64,000 bases of DNA from Neisseria sp. MVDL19-042950 (GCF_030504625.1 NZ_JAUKWH010000001.1:186001-250000), one strand, 5' to 3'; shown: positions 48,779-58,028, numbered from the stretch's first letter. Numbers and translations: made by a program. The notes: generated by a model from the letters alone, not told the origin.

Positions 48779-48811
48779 AGGCCGTCTGAAAACATTTCAG
48801 ACGGCCTGTTT
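48779..48811 (+). terminator. Inverted DUS pair ending rpe
   Basis: AGGCCGTCTGAAA and TTTCAGACGGCCT with a short loop, followed by GTTT, 22 bases after the rpe stop. Confidence 0.85.
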
Positions 48812-48878
48812 CTATTCTTGAAAGCCTATACGGGAAAGCGGGGCAAACCAATGCTGCGGAATATTAAAATCGGGGGGT

Positions 48879-48985
48879 TATAGTTAATCAACACATTTTT
48901 AATACAAGGCAGCAAGCCGCAGGCGGTAGAGGTAGTACGACAAGGCGCAGCAACACCGCAGTAAAAGTTAAGTTGATCGACTATA
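48879..48985 (+). mobile_element. Correia-like miniature element (short form, 107 bp)
   Basis: Inverted ends TATAGTTAATCAAC (48879) and GTTGATCGACTATA (48972-48985). The core has ATACAAGGCAGCAAGCCGCAG, GGTAGAGGTAGTACG, AAGGCGCAGCAAC and CCGCAGTAAAA. The middle block found in the 158-bp form is missing; 107 bp matches the short class known for Correia elements. Its right end overlaps the stop codon of the SDR gene. Confidence 0.85.
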
Positions 48986-49700
48986 AATACACAATCTCGC
49001 CGCTGCGTCCTTTGCTGGCTTCGCTGCTCCACCAAACAAATTCGGGCATGATGTCTTCGTAGTTTTTGCGTTCGGTGCGGGCTTCGCCGGGGTGGGTTTT
49101 CATGCGTTGGGGCGAGTTGACGGCACCGGGCACGAGTACGTTGGCGCGCAGGTTGGGGAAGCGTTCCCACTCGTCGGCGGCTACTTTGCACAAATAGTTG
49201 AGTGCGGCTTTGGATGCGCCGAAGCCGCCCCAGTAGGCGCGCGGGTCTTCGCCGTGGCTTTCGCCGACGAAAATCACCGAAGCGTCGGGCGATTCTTTTA
49301 AGCGCGGCAGGAAGGCGCGGGTCAAGCCCATCGGGGCAACGGTGTTGATGCGGTATTGGTTGACCCATTCGGCTACGGTTTGGAAATCGAGCGGGGAGAG
49401 GGCGTAGAAGTAGCTGGCGCAATGCACGATGCCGTCGAGCTTGCCGCCGGTGGCTTCGTTAATGGTGGCGGCGAAGCGGTCGAACTCGGCTTCTTCGGCG
49501 GTTAGGAGGTCGAAGCAGATGGCAAACGGCTCGGGGCCGCCCGCAGCGACGATGTCGTCGTACACTTTTTCGAGTTTTTTCTGATGGCGGGCAACCAGCA
49601 CTACGGTGGCACCCGCAGCGGCGTAGGCTTTGGCAACCTGTTCGCCGATACCTTGCGATGCGCCGGTGATGAGGATGGTTTTGTTTTGAAGCTGGCTCAT
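48981..49700 (-). CDS. YciK-like short-chain dehydrogenase
   Basis: A 239-residue SDR. The nucleotide motif TGASQGIG is at residues 12-19, and VHCASYF follows. In the YxxxK position the Tyr is Phe (GGFGASKAAL), so the usual catalytic Tyr is absent; Ser is present in VGESHG. The start is ATG 49700 with AAAGGA before it; an upstream in-frame ATG at 49793 is unlikely and reads through a DUS. The TAG stop lies within the terminal TATAG of a Correia-like element. It may be a reductase with altered catalysis or a non-enzymatic binder. Confidence 0.85.
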   Translation of the reverse strand: MSQLQNKTILITGASQGIGEQVAKAYAAAGATVVLVARHQKKLEKVYDDIVAAGGPEPFAICFDLLTAEEAEFDRFAATINEATGGKLDGIVHCASYFYALSPLDFQTVAEWVNQYRINTVAPMGLTRAFLPRLKESPDASVIFVGESHGEDPRAYWGGFGASKAALNYLCKVAADEWERFPNLRANVLVPGAVNSPQRMKTHPGEARTERKNYEDIMPEFVWWSSEASKGRSGEIVYL

Positions 49701-49805
49701 GGGTTTTTCCTTTAAGGTTTCAATCGGTATCGACGGCAGGCCGTCTGAAAAAATGTTGCGGTGCCGAGGGGGCGGTTTTCCGGTACGGGGCATTCTACAT
49801 CCGTC

Positions 49806-49828
49806 ATACTCGGGCTTGACCCGAGTAT
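49806..49828. repeat. Short intergenic palindrome
   Basis: ATACTCGGG-CTTGA-CCCGAGTAT, a perfect 9-bp stem with a 5-base loop, 22 bases after GTACGGGGC. It lies between the SDR gene and hpnE and resembles REP-like units seen in other proteobacteria. No second copy was seen in the window. Confidence 0.6.
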
Positions 49829-49905
49829 CCCAACGTTACCGAAACGCCAAGATATACCGGCCAAGCTTGAATATGGCGGACTGCGGTAAGGCAGGCCGGT
49901 TCACG

Positions 49906-51237
49906 CTAAAGTTTCGCCCCGTACGGTTTGTATTCGGTCAAACACAGTTCGGCAGCGGTTGCGCCTGACTGCACGGCGGCTTCCAGCGTAGCGGGGTAGC
50001 GCGGGTGCAGGTAGTCGCCGGCGGGGTAGATGCGGCGGTGGTGCAGCCATACCAAATCGGGCGGGGTGCGGCCGGCCGTTGCTGCGGCGGTGGCGCGTTT
50101 TTCGGTAATCACTTGCGCGGCAAGCGGCTCGCCCAGATAAGGGCAAAGCGTTTTCAAATCGGCATGTACGCGCGCAATCCATTCTTCGTTTTTCAGACGG
50201 CCTAAATGGTCGGACACGCTGATCACGGCGGCGGTTTCATTGGCGGGCAAGCCCAGTGCTGCGCGGTGGACAAACCATTGTGCGGTGCCTTCGGCCAAGC
50301 CGGTGAGCGGCGCGGGCAGGTGCACGGTTTCAGCGTAGCGCAGATAAACGGTGGTGATGGCATGGTAGATGATGCCTTCAAAGGCCGTCTGAATATCGGC
50401 GGGGGTTTCAGACGGCATCAGCGCGGCGGCATGATAGGGGGCAACGGCCAACACGGCGGCATCAAACGCTTCGCCGTTCACGCACACGCGGCCGTCGGGC
50501 AGGTTGGAAAGCTGCGTTACGCGCGTTTCCATGCGGATGTCTGCTTTGTGTTTGGCTAAGAATTGCAGGGAAGGTTCGGCGATGATGCGGCCTAAATCCT
50601 GTTTGGGCAGCAGGTAGTCGCTGCCGGCTTTGTCTGCCCACACGCCGTCTTGCAAAACATTACACAGCGTTTTCAGACCGGCGGATTCGAGCGGCGTGTT
50701 CAATGCGCCCCACACCAGCGGTTGCCAGAATTGCGCGACGGCTTTACGTTGGACGTTGCGGCTGCGCAGCCATTCGGCAACGGTGATGTCGGGCAGGGGA
50801 AGCGGTGAACGGTGCCGCTGTTGCAGCGCGTGCATATCGTTGAGCAGTTTGACTTTTTCGCCGAAACCGATGTTTTTGGCTTTAAGCAATCCCACAACGA
50901 TATGGAGCGGCGAAGGCAAAGAGGCCGTCTGAAATTGGAGGCCGTCTGAAATATGCCATTGCAGCGGCATGCGCAGAAAGGCTTGGTGTTCGTCCGCACC
51001 GATCTGCTTCATCAGCGCAAGCACGCCGTGATAAGCACCGAGCAGAATGTGCTGGCCGTTGTCGAGAAAGCTGAAACCGCTGTTGTCGGCATTCAGCGTG
51101 CGCGCACGGCCGCCGGCGCTGCGGCTTGCTTCAAACAGCGTCAGGTTTGCACGCGGGGCAAGCTGTACGGCGGCGGACAAGCCTGCCCAGCCTGCGCCGA
51201 TAACAGCGATTTTGGGGCGTGGGTTTTGCGGTTTCAT
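49906..51237 (-). CDS. hpnE: Hydroxysqualene dehydroxylase HpnE
   Basis: A 443-residue flavoprotein of the phytoene-desaturase-like amine oxidase family. The FAD motif VIGAGWAGLSAAVQL (residues 12-26) and ASRSAGGRARTL match HpnE, the last step that turns hydroxysqualene to squalene. It overlaps the end of hpnD by ATGA, so the two are translationally coupled. Two direct DUS copies lie in frame within the coding region near 50921-50950, and further copies near 50195, 50382 and 50404. Confidence 0.9.
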   Translation of the reverse strand: MKPQNPRPKIAVIGAGWAGLSAAVQLAPRANLTLFEASRSAGGRARTLNADNSGFSFLDNGQHILLGAYHGVLALMKQIGADEHQAFLRMPLQWHISDGLQFQTASLPSPLHIVVGLLKAKNIGFGEKVKLLNDMHALQQRHRSPLPLPDITVAEWLRSRNVQRKAVAQFWQPLVWGALNTPLESAGLKTLCNVLQDGVWADKAGSDYLLPKQDLGRIIAEPSLQFLAKHKADIRMETRVTQLSNLPDGRVCVNGEAFDAAVLAVAPYHAAALMPSETPADIQTAFEGIIYHAITTVYLRYAETVHLPAPLTGLAEGTAQWFVHRAALGLPANETAAVISVSDHLGRLKNEEWIARVHADLKTLCPYLGEPLAAQVITEKRATAAATAGRTPPDLVWLHHRRIYPAGDYLHPRYPATLEAAVQSGATAAELCLTEYKPYGAKL

Positions 51238-52082
51238 GGGTTAAATCCGAACAGCCATGTTTTCAGGGCAATGCGTTTTTTGCGCGGCGAAGGAATGGCG
51301 ATTTTGTACTTCAATACGTTTTCGGCACCGTCGGCAGCGATTTCGTTCAATAAAGCATAGTAAATGCTGCCCATCACCAAGCCGACTTTTTGGGCTTTTT
51401 TGTCTTCAGACGGCAGCAGCGCCACGGCCTCGCGGTAGGTATTGCGGGCGCGGTTGATTTGGAAATCCATCAGCGCGGCAAATTCGGGCGTGGGCGTGCG
51501 CTGCATCAGCACTTGCGCGGGTACGTTGAAACGCTGCAATTCTTCGGTGGGCAGATAAATGCGCCCGTTGCGCGCGTCTTCGCCCACGTCGCGGATGATG
51601 TTGGTGAGTTGCAAAGCCAATCCGAGCGTTTCGGCGTATTGCAAAGTTTCAGGCCGTCTGAAACCGAGAATGCGGGCAATCAGCCGCCCGACCACGCCCG
51701 CCACACGGTAGCAGTAAAGTTTCAGGTCTTCAAAACGCCCGTAGCGGGCCTGCTCCAAATCCATCTGCATGCCGTTGATGATGTCTTCCAACTCTTCCTG
51801 CGGCAGGCCGAAATCGGCGGCAACGGTTTTCAAGGCACGGCAGACGGGATGCTCCGGCGTTTCGCCGTCGAACACTTTGGCCAGCTCGACCCGCCACCAG
51901 TTGAGCGTGGTTTGCGCAACGTGCCGGTCGGAACAGTCGTCCACCACATCGTCCAGCTCGCGGCAGAAGGCATACAGCACGGTCATGGCATCGCGTTTCG
52001 GTTGCGGCAGAAAACGAAAACCCGCCAGAAAGCTGGATTTGCTTTCGGCGGCTTTTTGACGGCAGTATTCGAGCGGCAGCAC
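51234..52082 (-). CDS. hpnD: Presqualene diphosphate synthase HpnD
   Basis: A 282-residue squalene/phytoene synthase-type prenyltransferase that joins two farnesyl diphosphates to presqualene diphosphate. Visible: LPLEYCRQKAAESKSSF, the first Asp-rich motif YAFCRELDDVVDD, and LQLTNIIRDVGEDARNGRIYLP, the second. The start is GTG 52082, preceded by CAGGA with proper spacing; the open frame continues upstream but its first 39 codons include a DUS and do not match the family. hpnC, the partner synthase, is not adjacent here. Confidence 0.88.
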   Translation of the reverse strand: MLPLEYCRQKAAESKSSFLAGFRFLPQPKRDAMTVLYAFCRELDDVVDDCSDRHVAQTTLNWWRVELAKVFDGETPEHPVCRALKTVAADFGLPQEELEDIINGMQMDLEQARYGRFEDLKLYCYRVAGVVGRLIARILGFRRPETLQYAETLGLALQLTNIIRDVGEDARNGRIYLPTEELQRFNVPAQVLMQRTPTPEFAALMDFQINRARNTYREAVALLPSEDKKAQKVGLVMGSIYYALLNEIAADGAENVLKYKIAIPSPRKKRIALKTWLFGFNP

Positions 52083-52146
52083 GGCGGTTCCTGAGTAGTT
52101 TTTATCGGATACGGATTGTAGCGGGAAACAGGGGGGATAACAATTC

Positions 52147-52177
52147 GAGGCCGTCTGAAAGCGTTTCAGACGGCCTC
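52147..52177. repeat. Inverted DUS pair between divergent hpnD and hscA
   Basis: GAGGCCGTCTGAAA and TTTCAGACGGCCTC with a 3-base loop. As it lies between two divergently transcribed genes it cannot be an ordinary gene-end terminator; it could block antisense readthrough or only serve uptake. Confidence 0.7.
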
Positions 52178-52267
52178 TGCCTATTCCCGACAAAATCACT
52201 CAACTACCTTTGCCAAATCTGCTAAAATAATTGACGACAAAAATAACACTTCAAAAGGCACACAAAC

Positions 52268-54130
52268 ATGGCTCTTCTGCAAATTTCCGAACCCGGCATG
52301 TCTGCCGCTCCGCACCAACACCGCTTGGCCGTCGGTATCGACTTGGGCACCACCAACAGCCTCGTTGCCTCCGTTAAAAGCGGCAGCGCCGTTTGCCTGC
52401 CCGACGAAAAAGGCCGCGTTACCCTGCCTTCGGTTGTGCGTTATTGCGGCCGAGACGATATCGAAGTCGGCTACGACGCGCTCAAGGCTCAGAAAATCGA
52501 CCCCGTGAACACCATCAGCTCCGCCAAACGTTTGATCGGGCGTACTTTGGAAGATGTTCAGCAAGAAGCCCGCTATCTGCCTTACCGCTTCGGCAGCAAC
52601 GAACGCATTATCGAGTTGCACACCCGCGCGGGCGACAAAACGCCGATTGACGTGTCCGCCGAAATCCTCCGCACTTTGAAACAGCGTGCCGAAGAAAACC
52701 TCGGCGGCGAGCTTGTCGGTGCCGTGATAACCGTGCCCGCCTATTTCGACGATGCCCAACGCCAAGCCACCAAAGATGCCGCGCGTTTGGCCGGATTAAA
52801 CGTTTTGCGCCTGCTCAACGAACCGACCGCCGCCGCGATTGCTTACGGTTTGGACAACCGCTCGGAAGGCACGTTTGTGGTGTACGACCTCGGCGGCGGC
52901 ACGCTCGACGTATCCGTGTTGCAGCTCACCAAAGGGCTGTTTGAAGTAAAAGCCACCAACGGCAACAGCGCGCTCGGCGGCGACGACTTCGACCACCGCT
53001 TGTTCTGCTGGCTGCTGGAGCAAAACAAACTCTCGCAACTCAACGAGCAAGACAGCCAACTGCTGCTCAGCCTTGCCCGCGCCGCCAAAGAAACGCTCAC
53101 CACCGACACCAGCGCCACCGTGCAAACCGTGCTTTCAGACGGCCGCACGGTCGATACCACCATCACCCGCCAAGAATTCCACAACCTCACCCAACATCTG
53201 GTGGCCAAAACCATCGAACCGGTAAAGCAGGCCTTGAAAGACGCAGGCGTGGGCAAAGCCGACGTGAAAGGCGTGATTATGGTGGGCGGCTCCACCCGCA
53301 TGCTGCACGTTCAGCAAGCCGTGGCCACCTTTTTCGGCCAAACGCCGCTCAACAACCTCAACCCCGACCAAGTGGTCGCACTCGGCGCGGCGATACAGGC
53401 CAATGTGCTGGCGGGCAATAAAAACGAAGACGAATGGCTGCTGCTCGACGTAACGCCCCTGTCGCTCGGCCTCGAAACCTACGGCGGGCTGGCAGAAAAA
53501 ATCATCCCGCGCAACAGCACCTTGCCCACCGCCCGCGCTCAAGAGTTCACCACCTTTAAAGACGGCCAAACCGCGATGACAATTCATGTGGTACAGGGCG
53601 AGCGCGAACTCATGTCCGACTGCCGCAGCCTCGCCAAATTCACTTTGCGCGGCATCCCACCGATGGTGGCCGGTGCCGCCCGCATCCGCGTTACCTTCCA
53701 AGTGGATGCAGACGGCCTGCTCTCCGTGTCCGCCCGCGAACAATCCACCGGCGTGCAGGCGCAAATCGAAGTAAAACCTTCCTACGGTCTCGACGACGAA
53801 ACCATCACCAACATGCTGAAAGAGAGCATGTCGAACGCCTCCGACGACATGGCCGCCCGCGCCCGTGCCGAAGCCGTTGTAGAAGCTGAAGGTCTAACCG
53901 CCGCCGTAGAAACCGCGTTGGAAATGGACGGCGATTTGCTCAACGAAACCGAACTTGCCGCCATCCGCGACAGCATCGCCGCTTTGCAAAATCTCGTTCA
54001 GACAGGCAATGCCGACGAAATCCGCAATGCCGTATCCGCGTTAGGACATGCTACCGACGACTTTGCCGCCAAACGTATGGATAGGAATATCAAGCGGGCT
54101 TTGACGGGGCAGAGGGTGGAAGAGATTTAA
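52268..54130 (+). CDS. hscA: Fe-S assembly chaperone HscA
   Basis: A 620-residue specialised Hsp70 that, with HscB, helps transfer clusters from IscU. Visible: [13 protein letters not shown] (nucleotide phosphate loop), [44 protein letters not shown], and [12 protein letters not shown]. The substrate-binding C-terminal domain is shorter than DnaK's. It fits HscA length. fdx and iscX follow, with an extra gene between. A reverse DUS lies in the coding region near 53130. Confidence 0.96.
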   Translation: MALLQISEPGMSAAPHQHRLAVGIDLGTTNSLVASVKSGSAVCLPDEKGRVTLPSVVRYCGRDDIEVGYDALKAQKIDPVNTISSAKRLIGRTLEDVQQEARYLPYRFGSNERIIELHTRAGDKTPIDVSAEILRTLKQRAEENLGGELVGAVITVPAYFDDAQRQATKDAARLAGLNVLRLLNEPTAAAIAYGLDNRSEGTFVVYDLGGGTLDVSVLQLTKGLFEVKATNGNSALGGDDFDHRLFCWLLEQNKLSQLNEQDSQLLLSLARAAKETLTTDTSATVQTVLSDGRTVDTTITRQEFHNLTQHLVAKTIEPVKQALKDAGVGKADVKGVIMVGGSTRMLHVQQAVATFFGQTPLNNLNPDQVVALGAAIQANVLAGNKNEDEWLLLDVTPLSLGLETYGGLAEKIIPRNSTLPTARAQEFTTFKDGQTAMTIHVVQGERELMSDCRSLAKFTLRGIPPMVAGAARIRVTFQVDADGLLSVSAREQSTGVQAQIEVKPSYGLDDETITNMLKESMSNASDDMAARARAEAVVEAEGLTAAVETALEMDGDLLNETELAAIRDSIAALQNLVQTGNADEIRNAVSALGHATDDFAAKRMDRNIKRALTGQRVEEI

Positions 54131-54201
54131 TAGGTGCTTGGAATTGAACGCAACTATGGTTTAATTATTTAATTTTAGTTTTTATCTTGAATAAAGAGCG
54201 T

Positions 54202-54723
54202 ATGGTGTGGAAAAAGACGGAAATAATTTCTATTTCAATTAATGTTTTATCATTATTTACGGCCGTTTGTGCCGCATATGCTGCATATTCTTCAGCTCAA
54301 TCGGCCAAATACCAACTACAAACATTACGACCATATTTAGCAATAGCGCCGATGTTGGCGGCAGATTTGGGTATCTTTATCTCCAATGAGGGTTTAAGTC
54401 CTGCCGTTATTGAATCTATTACTATAAATGGGAAGAAATATAGTTCGTTTACTACTGCGAATTGGCATCAACTGCTTCAAGATGCCCAATTGCAAAAATG
54501 CAATTATCTCTTAAGATTCGGTTCTATAAACCGAGGAACAGTTATCAGGGCAAATAGCACTGAAGAACCTTTAATTGCATTAAGTAAAGCAAATATAACA
54601 GACACAGATTGTACAAAATTTTTATTGAGATTCATTCATGAATCAGATATCAAAATCACTTACTATTCTATTTATGATGAAAATGGCCGGAAATTTGTAA
54701 GTGAAAAGCTGAAAATTTATTGA
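54202..54723 (+). CDS. Hypothetical membrane-anchored protein in the isc cluster
   Basis: About 173 residues (start at ATG 54202, AAAGAG before it; a TTG at 54187 is also possible). One membrane segment (about residues 8-30, ISINVLSLFTAVCAAYAAY), then a soluble part with RPYLAIAPMLAADLGIFISNEGLSPAVIES split over a beta-rich region. The sequence is distinctly AT-richer than hscA and fdx. No family recognised. It probably arrived by transfer into the hscA-fdx junction. Confidence 0.7.
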   Translation: MVWKKTEIISISINVLSLFTAVCAAYAAYSSAQSAKYQLQTLRPYLAIAPMLAADLGIFISNEGLSPAVIESITINGKKYSSFTTANWHQLLQDAQLQKCNYLLRFGSINRGTVIRANSTEEPLIALSKANITDTDCTKFLLRFIHESDIKITYYSIYDENGRKFVSEKLKIY

Positions 54724-54782
54724 AAATTATTTAATTTATGCACCCGATGTAAAATTTAATTTATTTAATAACGAAAGAACAC

Positions 54783-55124
54783 ATGCCGAAAGTAACCGTA
54801 CTCCCACACGCCGAACTCTGTCCCGAGGGCAAAGTCATTGAAAATGCGCCCGAAGGCCAAACCATTTGCGATTTGCTGCTCGACAACGACATCGAAATCG
54901 ACCACGCCTGCGAAAAATCGTGCGCCTGCACTACCTGCCACGTGATCGTGCGGCAGGGTTTCGACAGCTTGGAAGAGCCGTCTGAAATCGAAGAAGACCT
55001 GCTTGATCAGGCATGGGGATTGGAAGCGGAATCCCGTTTGAGCTGCCAAGCCAAAGTCGCCGATGAAGATTTGGTGGTGGAAATTCCCAAATACACCATC
55101 AACCATGCGCGCGAACATCATTGA
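54783..55124 (+). CDS. fdx: ISC-type [2Fe-2S] ferredoxin
   Basis: A 113-residue adrenodoxin-type ferredoxin supplying electrons to Fe-S assembly. The cluster ligands are in HACEKSCACTTCHVIV and in the downstream RLSCQAKV. It also has the typical DLLDQAWGLEAESR helix. GAAAGAA stands before the ATG. A DUS and reverse DUS pair (about 55131 and 55180-55193) lie between it and iscX. Confidence 0.95.
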   Translation: MPKVTVLPHAELCPEGKVIENAPEGQTICDLLLDNDIEIDHACEKSCACTTCHVIVRQGFDSLEEPSEIEEDLLDQAWGLEAESRLSCQAKVADEDLVVEIPKYTINHAREHH

Positions 55125-55213
55125 TAACAGAGAGGCCGTCTGAAAACGTACCGGCGGGTAAAACCGAACCGCGTTTGTTTTCAGACGGCCTGAGAATGAC
55201 GAAGGAACACATC

Positions 55214-55408
55214 ATGAAATGGACAGACACCCAACGCATCGCCGAAGAGCTTTACGACACCCACGGCGATATCGACCCGAAAACCGTCCGCTTTACCCGT
55301 TTGCGCGAGCTGATTCTTGCATTGCCCGATTTCGACGACGATCCCGCCCATTGCGGCGAACGCATTCTCGAAGCCGTGCAACAGGCTTGGATTGACGAAG
55401 CGGAATAA
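55214..55408 (+). CDS. iscX: Fe-S cluster assembly protein IscX
   Basis: A 64-residue acidic helical protein that binds IscS and modulates iron delivery. The opening MKWTDTQRIAEELYDTHGD and the PDFDDDPAHCGERILEAVQ stretch are the family signature. The true start is ATG 55214 with AAGGA before it; the open frame extends upstream through a DUS but without conservation. Last gene of the cluster. Confidence 0.94.
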   Translation: MKWTDTQRIAEELYDTHGDIDPKTVRFTRLRELILALPDFDDDPAHCGERILEAVQQAWIDEAE

Positions 55409-55423
55409 GCCGTTGCAGTTTAA

Positions 55424-55455
55424 GAGGCCGTCTGAAAACTTTTTCAGACGGCCTC
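55424..55455. terminator. Inverted DUS pair between iscX and cydB
   Basis: GAGGCCGTCTGAAAA and TTTTCAGACGGCCTC with a 2-base loop. It serves both the isc cluster (plus) and cydAB (minus), which converge here. Confidence 0.88.
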
Positions 55456-55473
55456 CGGTTATATTGGAACGTT

Positions 55474-56469
55474 TCAACCGTAGGTGAGATGTGTCGCTTT
55501 GCCTCTGAACGCCCAGTAAGCGAAGATGCTGTACGCAACGATAAACGGCACGGTAATGCACACGCCGATAAGGGTAATCACCAAGGTAGGCGTGCTGGCG
55601 GCAGCTTCCCACACGGTAAGCTGTCCGATCACGGCGTAAGGATAGAGGCTGATGCCCAAACCGACGGCGCACAAGATCAGGGCAAAGATGGTGAGGGCGA
55701 ACGGCTGCCAAATGCGGCAGTGCAGAATGTTTTCGCTTTGCAGCAGCAGTTTGGCGCGCAGCAGGCAGAACGCGCTCAGAAGCGGCACGGGCGCGAGCCA
55801 AAGCATGTTGGGCAGGGTGAACCACCGCTCGAAAATGCTGTGGCGGATATACGGCGTGGCCAGCGAAATCAGCAGCAGACAGCCCACCACCGGCCACCAT
55901 GCCTGATTCGCCCAACGGCGGGCTTTATGTTGCAAGTCGCCTTCGGTTTTCGCCACCAGCCAGCAGGCGGCGAGCAAAACATATACGGCGGGCACGGTGG
56001 CCATGATGCCGAGTGAAAACAAGTAATCAGATACGTCGGTGCCGAACGCAGTAATGTAACGCCCCAGCATCCAGCCCTGCGTGAGCGCCATGCCCGCCGA
56101 ACCGAGCATAAAGGCGATGTTCCACAATTCTTTGTGGTTGTCGTCGGCTTTCACGCGGAAATCGAACGCCGCGCCGCGCACGATCAGGGCAAACAGCATA
56201 AAAGTGGCGGGCAGATAAAGATTGCCCAACACGATGGTATTGGCTTTGGGGAAGGCGATAAACAGCACGCCCGCGCCGAGCACCAGCCAAGTTTCGTTAG
56301 CATCCCAAAACGGGCCGATGGAGCCGACCATCACGTTTTGCTCGTCGGCTTTCGCACGCGGCATCAGCATGCCCACGCCCAAATCGAAGCCGTCCAACAC
56401 CACATACACGGTCATCACGAAGCCGAGCAATCCTAAAAAGACCAAAGGCAGCCAGTAATTCCAGTCCAT
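55474..56469 (-). CDS. cydB: Cytochrome bd ubiquinol oxidase subunit II
   Basis: A 331-residue integral membrane subunit with about eight hydrophobic segments. Visible: VYVVLDGFDLGVGML and GPFWDANETWLVLGAGVLF, the CydB signatures. It shares the A of TAATG with the end of cydA, so the genes are translationally coupled. The complex reduces O2 to water with high affinity. No cydX-like small gene was found after it. Confidence 0.94.
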   Translation of the reverse strand: MDWNYWLPLVFLGLLGFVMTVYVVLDGFDLGVGMLMPRAKADEQNVMVGSIGPFWDANETWLVLGAGVLFIAFPKANTIVLGNLYLPATFMLFALIVRGAAFDFRVKADDNHKELWNIAFMLGSAGMALTQGWMLGRYITAFGTDVSDYLFSLGIMATVPAVYVLLAACWLVAKTEGDLQHKARRWANQAWWPVVGCLLLISLATPYIRHSIFERWFTLPNMLWLAPVPLLSAFCLLRAKLLLQSENILHCRIWQPFALTIFALILCAVGLGISLYPYAVIGQLTVWEAAASTPTLVITLIGVCITVPFIVAYSIFAYWAFRGKATHLTYG

Positions 56470-57836
56470 TATTTTTCCTCCGCGTTCAGACGGCCTACCG
56501 GATTCAGACGGCCTTTATTGTGGATTTCGTGTTCGGGGTGTTCCGCCATATATTTCAACACCATCAGATAAGAAAGCAGCATGGCGGCGTAAAGCACGAG
56601 ATACATCACCAGCGTTAAACCGACATCGCCCGCAGGCACGATTTTGGTTACGGCTTCGGCGGTCGGCAAAATGCCCTGCACCAAAAACGGTTGGCGGCCG
56701 ATTTCGGTAACGTACCAGCCCGCCAGCGTGCCGACCCAGCCGATAAACGTCATGCCCGCAAAAGTGTGCAGCAACCAGCGCGGCAAAGTGTGCGGCTGCC
56801 AGCGGTGCTTACGCAGGCGGTACCAGCCGTACCAGCTTACCAACAACATCAGCATGCCGATGCCGACCATGATGCGGAAAGCGAAAAACACGGGCGCAAC
56901 CGGCGGCTTGTGTTCAAACTCGCTCAAGCCTTTGATTTCGCCGCTCATGCTGTGCGTGAGGATCAGCGAGCCGAGATAAGGAATTTTGACGGCGTAGTCG
57001 GTTTCCTGCGTTTTTTCGTTCGGCCAACCGATCAGCGTAAGCGGCACGTTTTGCTCGGTGTGCCATACCGCTTCGATGGCGGCGAGCTTGGCCGGTTGGT
57101 ATTCTTTGGTGTTCAAACCGTGCGCGTCGCCCGCGAAGATTTGCAGCACGATGGCGACGGAGGCGGTAGTCAAGCCGGTTTTCATCACATTGGCGGTGGC
57201 GGAGTTGGCCGATTTTTTCAGAATCTGCCAAGCGGAAAGGCCAACCAGCAAAAACGATACCGTCAACACCGAAGCCAGCATCATGTGTACGAAACGGTAA
57301 GGGAAAGAGGGGTTGAAAATCACTTGTAGCCAATCAGCCACATGGACGATGCCGTCTGAATCTATCCAATGCCCTTGCGGTGTCTGCATCCACGAATCCA
57401 ACACCAGAATCCAGAAAGCCGAAATACTGGTGCCGACGGCGACAATGGTCGAAGCGATCATGTGCACGCGCTGGCTCACGCGCTCGCGCCCGAACAGCAT
57501 GATGCCGAGAAAACCGGCCTCCAAAAAGAAAGCCGTCAGCACTTCGTAGCCCAGCAGCGGCCCGGCCACGTTACCCGCCCGCTCCATAAAGCCTGGCCAG
57601 TTGGTGCCGAACTGAAAACTCATGGTAACGCCGGACACCACGCCCATCGCGAAGGTTACGGCGAAAACCTTAGTCCAAAAACGGTAAGCCTGAAGCCAGC
57701 CGTCGTTACCCGTTTTACCTGCTTTGTAGCGGAAATAAACCACAAACCAAGACAAGGCGATGCTGATAACGGGAAACAGGATGTGAAAACTGATATTGAC
57801 CGCAAATTGAATGCGACTGAGGATTAAAGCGTCCAT
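56469..57836 (-). CDS. cydA: Cytochrome bd ubiquinol oxidase subunit I
   Basis: A 455-residue heme subunit. The heme b595 His is in NISFHILFPVIS near the N-terminus, a heme His in RFVHMMLAS, and GPLLGYEVLTAFFLEAGFLG is a typical helix. It is shorter than the 522-residue E. coli CydA, as in the short Q-loop (CioA-type) oxidases that are often cyanide tolerant. The first gene of the operon; the promoter is probably within 57837-58028, which otherwise has only one reverse DUS. Confidence 0.93.
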   Translation of the reverse strand: MDALILSRIQFAVNISFHILFPVISIALSWFVVYFRYKAGKTGNDGWLQAYRFWTKVFAVTFAMGVVSGVTMSFQFGTNWPGFMERAGNVAGPLLGYEVLTAFFLEAGFLGIMLFGRERVSQRVHMIASTIVAVGTSISAFWILVLDSWMQTPQGHWIDSDGIVHVADWLQVIFNPSFPYRFVHMMLASVLTVSFLLVGLSAWQILKKSANSATANVMKTGLTTASVAIVLQIFAGDAHGLNTKEYQPAKLAAIEAVWHTEQNVPLTLIGWPNEKTQETDYAVKIPYLGSLILTHSMSGEIKGLSEFEHKPPVAPVFFAFRIMVGIGMLMLLVSWYGWYRLRKHRWQPHTLPRWLLHTFAGMTFIGWVGTLAGWYVTEIGRQPFLVQGILPTAEAVTKIVPAGDVGLTLVMYLVLYAAMLLSYLMVLKYMAEHPEHEIHNKGRLNPVGRLNAEEK

Positions 57837-58028
57837 CGGATTTTCCTGTTTTGATGTGTGTGTTTACAACGGGGCAAAAGTTTACTCTTCTGCGCGGGTA
57901 AAGGGTGTTTTATTGCAAAACTTAGCAGAGTGCGGAAAGCGGGTTTTAAGGCGGCCTCGGTAAACCGAAGGTGTAAAACCTTTGATACGGCGGTACAATA
58001 GCCGCTTTTTCAGACGGCCTTTTCAGAT

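Noticed and set aside
57982-57999. TTGATA and TACAAT as the dusC promoter
   Set aside because: The spacer between them is only 6 bases, so they cannot form one sigma-70 promoter.
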